A stretch of 16,663 bases of DNA from DASUBN01 sp036500225 (GTDB taxonomy: Bacteria; Pseudomonadota; Gammaproteobacteria; Natronospirales; REEB76). Below, in pieces: positions 7,384 to 12,277 of this stretch. Location: positions 1 through 16,663 of the forward strand of contig DASYCJ010000070.1 in assembly GCA_036500225.1 (NCBI GenBank), written 5' to 3'. The position numbers were made by a program, and so were the translations under genes. The number at the start of each line of letters is the position of its first letter. The stretch's first letter is position 1. The notes beneath the pieces were generated by a model. The model saw only the letters and a list, made by a program, of their open reading frames with translations, was not told the origin of the DNA and searched no databases.

Positions 7384-8508
7384 ATGGCCATCAAGCTATT
7401 CGTGCCCCTGGAACGTGGCGGCAATGAGCGCCGCGTGGCCCTGTGTCCGCCGGTCGCTGCCAAGCTCAAGACCCTCGGGGTAGAGCTGATGCTCGAGCCC
7501 GGTGCCGGCGACACGGCCGGATTCCCGGATCGTCTGTTCCCGGATGCGCATCTCATCGCTCCCGCCGACGCCATCCCGCTCGCGGATGTGGTGTTCCGCG
7601 TCACGCCGCCACCCATCGCTAACGTGCCGCGTATGCGCGCGGGTTCGGTGCTGGTGGCCTTCCTCAGCCCTCACAAGGATCCCGATCGCATCAAGGCGCT
7701 GCGCGATGCGCGGGTGACGGCCTTCTCCATGGAATTGGTGCCGCGCATCTCCCGCGCCCAGGCCATGGATGCACTCTCTTCACAGGCGGCAGCTGCAGGC
7801 TATAAAGCCGCGCTCTTGGCCGCCGAGAAACTCGGCCGCTTCTTCCCCATGCTCACCACCGCCGCCGGCACCATCCGCCCGGCGAAAGTGCTGGTGGTGG
7901 GCGCGGGTGTCGCAGGCTTGCAGGCCATCGCCACCGCGCGTCGCTTGGGCGCCATGGTGGAAGGCTATGACGTACGCGCCGCCGCCCGCGAGCAGGTGGA
8001 GTCGCTGGGCGCCAAGTTCGTGGACACGGGCGTCTCGGCAGAAGGCACCGGCGGTTACGCCCGAGAACTGACGACGGAAGAGAAACAGAAGCAGCAGGAC
8101 GCGCTGGCCAAGCATGTGGCCCTGGCGGACGCGGTGATCACTACCGCCGCCATCCCGGGACGTCCCGCGCCGAAGATCATATCCAAGGCAATGGTGGAAG
8201 CCATGAAGCCCGGCGCCTTAGTGCTGGATCTCGCCGCCGAGACCGGCGGCAACTGCGAACTCACGAGCCCTGGCGAAGACATCTGGCACGGTGCGGTGCT
8301 GGTCTCGGGGCCGCTCAACCTGCCGAGCCTCCTGGCAGAGCACGCCAGCGACATGTACGCCCGGAACCTGCTCAACTTCTTCACACCCATCGTGAAGGAC
8401 GGCGCCATCAACATCGATTGGAACGACGAGGTCTACGCCAAGAGCGTGGTGACCCATGACGGCAAGATCATGCATGAACCGACGCGTAAGTTAGTGGAGG
8501 GTGCGTAA
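7384..8508 (+). CDS. pntAA: NAD(P) transhydrogenase alpha subunit part 1, NAD(H)-binding domain I
   Basis: Peripheral domain I of the proton-translocating nicotinamide nucleotide transhydrogenase, which passes hydride from NADH to NADP+ driven by the proton gradient. It is 374 residues, the length of the split (three-gene) form, in which the first subunit lacks membrane helices. The Rossmann motif GAGVAG (173-178) binds NAD(H), and the conserved loop RISRAQAMDALSSQ (from 121) contacts the nicotinamide at the interface with domain III. A second fingerprint is AETGGNCELT in the C-terminal third. ATG 7384 has only a weak purine-rich ribosome site (ACGGGA). The stop TAA is followed immediately by the pntAB ATG. 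The product supplies NADPH for biosynthesis and redox defence. Confidence 0.97.
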   Translation: MAIKLFVPLERGGNERRVALCPPVAAKLKTLGVELMLEPGAGDTAGFPDRLFPDAHLIAPADAIPLADVVFRVTPPPIANVPRMRAGSVLVAFLSPHKDPDRIKALRDARVTAFSMELVPRISRAQAMDALSSQAAAAGYKAALLAAEKLGRFFPMLTTAAGTIRPAKVLVVGAGVAGLQAIATARRLGAMVEGYDVRAAAREQVESLGAKFVDTGVSAEGTGGYARELTTEEKQKQQDALAKHVALADAVITTAAIPGRPAPKIISKAMVEAMKPGALVLDLAAETGGNCELTSPGEDIWHGAVLVSGPLNLPSLLAEHASDMYARNLLNFFTPIVKDGAINIDWNDEVYAKSVVTHDGKIMHEPTRKLVEGA

Positions 8509-8808
8509 ATGATCGACGGGTTCATCGCGCTCTATATATTTATGTTGGCAGGCTTCACCGGCTACGAAGTCATCTCGCGGGTACCGGTGATCCTGCATAC
8601 GCCGCTGATGTCCGGCTCCAACTTCGTGCACGGCATCGTGCTGGTGGGCGCCATGGTGGCCTTAGGGCAGGCCGTCGGCCCCGTGGAGCAGATCATCGGC
8701 TTCGTCGGCGTGGTACTGGCTGCTGGCAACGCGGTGGGCGGCTACGTGGTGACGGAGCGCATGCTGGAGATGTTCAAGGATAGCGGCAAGAAGGCGAAGA
8801 CCCCATGA
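8509..8808 (+). CDS. pntAB: NAD(P) transhydrogenase alpha subunit part 2, membrane domain
   Basis: A 99-residue membrane piece of transhydrogenase domain II, corresponding to the C-terminal membrane helices of a full-length PntA. Three hydrophobic segments are visible (about 3-21, 40-58, 62-82), with the signature GYEVISRVPVILHTPLMSG between the first two. It assembles with the membrane part of PntB to form the proton channel. It starts with no gap after pntAA and its last four bases (ATGA) contain the pntB start, so all three genes are translationally coupled. The split pntAA/pntAB arrangement is common in alphaproteobacteria and also occurs in some gammaproteobacteria. Confidence 0.96.
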   Translation: MIDGFIALYIFMLAGFTGYEVISRVPVILHTPLMSGSNFVHGIVLVGAMVALGQAVGPVEQIIGFVGVVLAAGNAVGGYVVTERMLEMFKDSGKKAKTP

Positions 8809-10196
8809 GCCCCTTCTCTCCCGCCATCACCGACGACATCATCCAGGCCGCCTATTTCCTGGCAGCGGTGTTGTTCATCCTGGGGCTCAAGCGTATGAGC
8901 AGTCCCAAGGGCGCCCGTGGCGGCATCGTCTGGGCCGGCGTGGGAATGCTGGTCGCCACGCTCATCACCTTCCTGTACCCAGGCATGCACAACTTCGGCC
9001 TGATGTTAGCCGGCATCCTCATCGGCGGAATCGCCGCCTGGTGGAGCGGCAAGCGCGTGGCCATGACTGCCATGCCGCAGATGGTGGCGCTCTACAACGG
9101 CATGGGTGGCGGTGCGGCAGCGGCTATCGCCGCGGCGGAGCTGCTGCATCCGGACGGCCTGGGCACCGCGGCGCGGACTCTCGCGGTGGTGGGCGCGCTC
9201 ATCGGCGCGGTCTCCTTCAGCGGCAGCCTCATCGCCTTCGGCAAGCTCCAGGGCCTCATCAACAAGTCGCTGCGCTTCAAGGGCCAGCAGTTGGTGAACG
9301 GCCTGGTGTTCCTGCTGGCTGCAGGCCACGGCGCCATGATCGCGCTGGGTTATGCCCACGACTCCAGCCCAGTGGTGTTCTTCTTCCTACTGTCACTGAT
9401 CTTCGGCGTGCTCATGACCGTGCCCATCGGCGGCGCCGACATGCCAGTGTTGATTTCTCTCTACAACGCCTTCACCGGCCTCGCCGTGGCCTTCGAGGGC
9501 TTCGTGCTGCAGAACCCGGCCATGATCATCGCCGGCATGGTGGTGGGTTCGGCGGGCACCCTGCTCACGCAGCTCATGGCCAAGGCCATGAACCGGTCCA
9601 TCGGCAACGTTCTGTTCTCCAACTTCGGCGAGACCACCGCTGCGGGCGGTGAAGTGACCGGCAGCATGAAGCCCGTCGACGCCGCCGACGCGGGCGTGAT
9701 GATGGCCTATGGCTCCAAGGTGATCATCGTCCCCGGCTACGGCATGGCCGTGGCCCAGGCTCAGCACAAGGTCTGGGAGCTGACCAAGCTGCTGCAGGAC
9801 CGCGGCGTCACCGTGAAGTTCGCAATCCACCCGGTGGCGGGCCGCATGCCCGGCCACATGAACGTGCTCTTGGCGGAAGCCGGCGTACCTTACGACATCA
9901 TCGCGGACCTGGAAGAGATCAACCCGGAGTTTCCCAGTGCGGACGTAGCGCTAATCATCGGTGCCAACGACGTGGTGAACCCGGATGCCCGCGAGCGCAA
10001 GGACAGCCCCATCTACGGCATGCCCATCCTCGACGCGGACAAGGCCAAGAACGTCATCGTCATCAAGCGCGGCCAGGGCCGCGGTTTCTCGGGCATCGAG
10101 AACGCGCTCTTCTACAGGGACAACACCCGGATGCTCTACGGCGATGGCCAGGAAGCCCTCGCGAAATTGATCCATGGGATAAAGACCTTGGATTGA
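8805..10196 (+). CDS. pntB: NAD(P) transhydrogenase beta subunit
   Basis: Beta subunit, 463 residues, the full family length. The N-terminal ~270 residues are the membrane part of domain II with about nine hydrophobic helices. The C-terminal ~180 residues are the NADP(H)-binding domain III. There GYGMAVAQAQ (from 311) is the dinucleotide-binding turn, GRMPGHMNVLLAEAGVPYD is the conserved loop, and GANDVVNP (386-393) and KRGQGRGFSG cover the NADP phosphate and the lid. It overlaps pntAB by four bases (ATGA). A strong bidirectional terminator follows 20 bases after the stop, so the operon ends here. No substitution in a key residue is visible. Confidence 0.97.
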   Translation: MSPFSPAITDDIIQAAYFLAAVLFILGLKRMSSPKGARGGIVWAGVGMLVATLITFLYPGMHNFGLMLAGILIGGIAAWWSGKRVAMTAMPQMVALYNGMGGGAAAAIAAAELLHPDGLGTAARTLAVVGALIGAVSFSGSLIAFGKLQGLINKSLRFKGQQLVNGLVFLLAAGHGAMIALGYAHDSSPVVFFFLLSLIFGVLMTVPIGGADMPVLISLYNAFTGLAVAFEGFVLQNPAMIIAGMVVGSAGTLLTQLMAKAMNRSIGNVLFSNFGETTAAGGEVTGSMKPVDAADAGVMMAYGSKVIIVPGYGMAVAQAQHKVWELTKLLQDRGVTVKFAIHPVAGRMPGHMNVLLAEAGVPYDIIADLEEINPEFPSADVALIIGANDVVNPDARERKDSPIYGMPILDADKAKNVIVIKRGQGRGFSGIENALFYRDNTRMLYGDGQEALAKLIHGIKTLD

Positions 10197-10216
10197 GACG
10201 GCGTCAAGATGATCAT

Positions 10217-10247
10217 AAAAAAACCCCGCTTTTGCGGGGTTTTATTT
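10217..10247. terminator. Bidirectional terminator shared by pntB and the ECF sigma operon
   Basis: The left arm AAAACCCCGC (10220-10229) and right arm GCGGGGTTTT (10234-10243) pair perfectly around a TTTT loop. On the plus strand the tail reads TTTTATTT; on the minus strand it is a run of seven T. It can therefore stop transcripts from both convergent operons. The stop codon of the DUF3106 gene (minus strand, 10242-10244) lies within the stem, so a ribosome finishing that gene would cover part of the hairpin. Confidence 0.93.
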
Positions 10248-10772
10248 AGGTGGCGTCTGCACCGGTTTGGTGGAAGCAGCCGGCGCTGGCCCGTTGTCGA
10301 GCGCAGCAGTGTGGGCCGGCTTGGCCTTCTGGTATCTAGTGCGTAGCTGCTGCTTCTTGTCCGCCGGCAGCTGCTGGTATTTCTTATACATGTTGCGGAT
10401 GTGCTGCTGCTCATCTGGCGGCAGGCTTTGGAAAGCGTCATAGCGCTGACGCATGCGCTGACGTTCATCGGGGCTGAGGTTCTGGAACCGCTGCACCCGC
10501 TCCCGGAACTTGTCCCGCTCCGCGGGACTCATGCGCGCCCAGTGGTCGGCAGCGTTCAAGAGCTTGTGCTGGCGCGGCGGCGGCAGGCTCGACCACTTAT
10601 CTTTCTGATAGTGCAGCAGCTGCTGCTCGGTGGGCGTGAGTGCCCCCCAGGCGACCGGCGTCCCCGGCGGCTGAGTCGCGGGCACCGTAGCGGGGGTAGC
10701 CGTCACAGGCGCCGCCGTGGCGCTGCCGAGGGCAGCTGCCAGGATGAGAGAGAGGTAGGCGGGGGATCTCAT
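10242..10772 (-). CDS. DUF3106 secreted protein with six 18-residue repeats
   Basis: A 176-residue exported protein. The signal peptide is about 1-20 (cleavage near ATA/APV), followed by a Pro/Thr/Ala-rich linker to about residue 44. Residues 45-152 divide without gaps into six 18-residue units of the form [LM]-x-P-x-[ER]-..., ending in an aromatic residue (W, F or Y) at position 16 in the first five units. Unit starts include LTPTEQ, LPPPRQ, MSPAER, LSPDER, LPPDEQ and LPADKK. Each probably forms one helix plus a proline turn. The tail (153-176) is Pro/Ala-rich. DUF3106 is a domain of unknown function; the helical, charged repeats resemble periplasmic chaperone or metal-responsive proteins only in general character. 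The start ATG overlaps the upstream stop by four bases. It is the last gene of the ECF sigma operon and so is probably an effector or signal component of it. Confidence 0.9.
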   Translation of the reverse strand: MRSPAYLSLILAAALGSATAAPVTATPATVPATQPPGTPVAWGALTPTEQQLLHYQKDKWSSLPPPRQHKLLNAADHWARMSPAERDKFRERVQRFQNLSPDERQRMRQRYDAFQSLPPDEQQHIRNMYKKYQQLPADKKQQLRTRYQKAKPAHTAALDNGPAPAASTKPVQTPPK

Positions 10773-11065
10773 CGTGCGGCTGCCGTGCCGGCGGCAGGCG
10801 CGGGCTTGCTGGCGGCGGCAGGGATGGGCTTGTCGTGGCGGCGGGCCTCATCGGCCTTCACCTTGCTGGGATCGATGCGGGCGAAGGTCATGGGGTCGGT
10901 CCACTGACCGTCGTCACCCTGCCAGTCGGCCATGAAATCCAGGACCTTGGCATCACTGGGGATGGCAGCGAGAGCTGCGTCGGCCTGAGCCGGCAGCGTC
11001 GCGATTAAGAGAGGAAGGAACAGCCCGAACCCTAGGAGGATCAGGCGCGACTTGGACAAGCTCAT
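10769..11065 (-). CDS. Small secreted protein of unknown function
   Basis: A 98-residue protein that I do not recognise. A signal peptide is clear: basic start (MSLSKSR), hydrophobic core to about residue 22, and probable cleavage near 26-28 (PAQADA). The mature part is only about 70 residues. Its middle, roughly 37-64, holds a Trp/Asp-rich segment (DFMADWQGDDGQWTDPMTF) that is likely to be the conserved core, and the last 20 residues are Ala/Pro-rich. There are no cysteines and no second membrane segment. It overlaps both neighbours by four bases (ATGA at each junction), so it is translated in fixed ratio with the putative anti-sigma gene and the DUF3106 gene. A role as periplasmic partner of either is inference. 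Confidence 0.82.
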   Translation of the reverse strand: MSLSKSRLILLGFGLFLPLLIATLPAQADAALAAIPSDAKVLDFMADWQGDDGQWTDPMTFARIDPSKVKADEARRHDKPIPAAASKPAPAAGTAAAR

Positions 11066-11499
11066 CCGCCTACGCCGGTATCGTCGTCATCATCGTCCGA
11101 GTCGTCATTCACGGTCTGGGCAGCGGGGGCCGGGGCCGGTTGGTCCTGGCTCTCCAGCCACTGGTAGAAGTCCAAGTCCGAGTACATGTCCAGGTTATCG
11201 CTGGTCATCATCATGGGGGCGTCGGTATTAGCCGCCGCGAAGGGCGCCGTGGGGGCCGGAGCCGAGCCGGCGCTCCAGAGGGCACCGCCGATGACGCCCA
11301 CGAAGGCCAGGGCCAGGGCGCTGGCAGGGATACGCCAGCTAAAGGAGAAGCCGGCATCTTTTTCGCCAATAGCATCCACAGCCCGGCGCCGCGCCTCGCT
11401 GAGGCGCGCCAGGACCTGGGGGTCCAGCTTTCCAGTGCTCGCCAGGAAAAGCTCCTGGGCACGTTTGGCGAAGATGTCGTCTTTTTCCTGCATGTTCAT
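11062..11499 (-). CDS. Single-pass membrane protein with poly-Asp tail, DUF3619-like, probable anti-sigma factor
   Basis: A 145-residue protein. Residues 1-50 are a charged, helical cytoplasmic segment without the HxxxCxxC zinc motif of ZAS anti-sigma factors. One membrane helix lies at about 56-77, then a Pro/Ala-rich periplasmic part with the motif DLDFYQWLES (108-117). The C-terminus carries DDSDDDDDD (132-140). Its position directly after the ECF sigma gene, with the start overlapping the sigma stop by one base (TAATG), and its topology argue for an anti-sigma role. The order sigma, DUF3619, DUF3106 is known to me from betaproteobacteria, which supports the DUF3619-like label. The ribosome site is AGGAG, 10 bases before ATG 11499. 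The acidic tail could bind divalent cations; this is untested inference. Confidence 0.8.
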   Translation of the reverse strand: MNMQEKDDIFAKRAQELFLASTGKLDPQVLARLSEARRRAVDAIGEKDAGFSFSWRIPASALALAFVGVIGGALWSAGSAPAPTAPFAAANTDAPMMMTSDNLDMYSDLDFYQWLESQDQPAPAPAAQTVNDDSDDDDDDTGVGG

Positions 11500-12026
11500 T
11501 ACCAGTGTTCTCCTAAACTCCTCCGGAGGCTATGCATGGCCCGCGATAAGTGGGTCTTCACGCTGCCTTCGGAACAGCCCATGGCCTGAGCCGTCTGCTC
11601 GACGTCCAGGCCCTCCAATATACGCAGCACGAAGGCTTCCCGTTGACGTCCGGGCAAGCGGTTTAACGCTTCTTCGAGGGCGCCCATGGCATCCGCCTGG
11701 GCCACCTGCTCGGAAGGGTCCCGTCCCGCCGTATCCACCGCGCTGGCGATAGGATCCGGCAGGGCATCGTCGTCATCATCTTTCTGGCCGCCGAACAGGG
11801 TCAGTACCCGGTTGCGTACCTTGCGGCGGCGCTGGCAGTCGCGGATGCGGCTGGTGAGGATCTTGTAGAAGAGGGGGCCCCACTCCGCAGCGGGGCGGGT
11901 CGAGTAGCTCTTCACGAGCTGGATCATGGCGTCCTGGACCGCATCCTGGGCGTCTTCGACGCTGCGGAGCTGTACCTGGGCCATGCGGAAGGCACGCCTT
12001 TCCACATCGGCCAGGAAGCGGTTCAT
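11499..12026 (-). CDS. ECF-type RNA polymerase sigma factor
   Basis: An alternative sigma-70 family factor, 175 residues from ATG 12026. Region 2 is at about 4-70 (FLADVERRAF, AQDAVQDAMIQLVKSY, with a basic end QRRRKVRNR). Region 4 is at about 117-172 (LPGRQREAFVLRILEGLDVEQTAQAMGCSEGSVKTHLSRA), a clear sigma-4 helix-turn-helix. The linker carries five consecutive aspartates (83-87). The frame stays open to ATG 12212, but that extension is not sigma-like and runs into the priA control region, so I rejected it. ATG 12026 has a poor ribosome site. An in-frame CTG at 12044, 10 bases after GGAG, may be the true start, giving LDTAQEMNRFL, which matches the usual N-terminal length. It heads a four-gene operon and is probably held by the membrane protein that follows. 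Confidence 0.92.
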   Translation of the reverse strand: MNRFLADVERRAFRMAQVQLRSVEDAQDAVQDAMIQLVKSYSTRPAAEWGPLFYKILTSRIRDCQRRRKVRNRVLTLFGGQKDDDDDALPDPIASAVDTAGRDPSEQVAQADAMGALEEALNRLPGRQREAFVLRILEGLDVEQTAQAMGCSEGSVKTHLSRAMHSLRRSLGEHW

Positions 12027-12210
12027 TTCTTGGGCAGTATCCAGAGACTTAAGGCTCCCGCGGCCTGGTCGGATGTGACGGGCGCTGCGGGCGCCCCTCA
12101 GGGCCGAAAGGGTATCATGCTGGCCCTGGCCGCCGCCCGCAGCTTGGGCCCGATGTCTCACCGCCAAGAGCAATTTTTCATCAAACCGAAACACGTCCTG
12201 CATGGGCTGC

Positions 12211-12228
12211 ATGTGAACCCTGTCACAT
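12211..12228. promoter_or_regulatory. CRP/Clp-type binding palindrome
   Basis: ATGTGA, six bases (ACCCTG), TCACAT: an 18-base window with both half-sites of the CRP consensus perfect (TGTGA-N6-TCACA). Its centre is about 58 bases upstream of the priA start and about 193 bases upstream of the ECF sigma ATG, so it could serve either divergent gene. The match is to the E. coli CRP consensus, which Xanthomonas Clp also recognises; the protein in this organism is not visible here. Confidence 0.68.
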
Positions 12229-12233
12229 CCCGT

Positions 12234-12242
12234 TCATCCACA
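12234..12242 (+). promoter_or_regulatory. Near-consensus DnaA box
   Basis: TCATCCACA differs from the strong DnaA box TTATCCACA at one position. It lies in the same orientation as the perfect box that starts 12 bases further on, and 5 bases after the CRP-type palindrome. Confidence 0.55.
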
Positions 12243-12244
12243 CG

Positions 12245-12269
12245 GTTATCCACAAGAACTGTGGATAAC
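12245..12269. promoter_or_regulatory. Inverted pair of perfect DnaA boxes, also a potential RNA hairpin
   Basis: TTATCCACA (12246-12254) and its exact complement TGTGGATAA (12260-12268) are separated by AGAAC, and one more flanking base pair extends the palindrome. Both are the highest-affinity DnaA box sequence. The element ends 8 bases before the priA GTG start. In RNA the same bases would form a 10-bp stem with a 5-base loop, covering the place where a ribosome site should be. There is no T-run, so it is not a terminator. Confidence 0.72.
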
Positions 12270-12277
12270 ATCCAGAC

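Noticed and set aside
12078..12096. GGGCGC/GCGCCC hairpin in the sigma-priA spacer as a terminator
   Set aside because: Short stem without a T-run, located before both genes, and expected by chance at this GC content.
12027..12212. 62-residue N-terminal extension of the ECF sigma factor to ATG 12212
   Set aside because: The extension lacks sigma-like sequence, ECF factors normally start near region 2, and it would place coding sequence over the priA control region.
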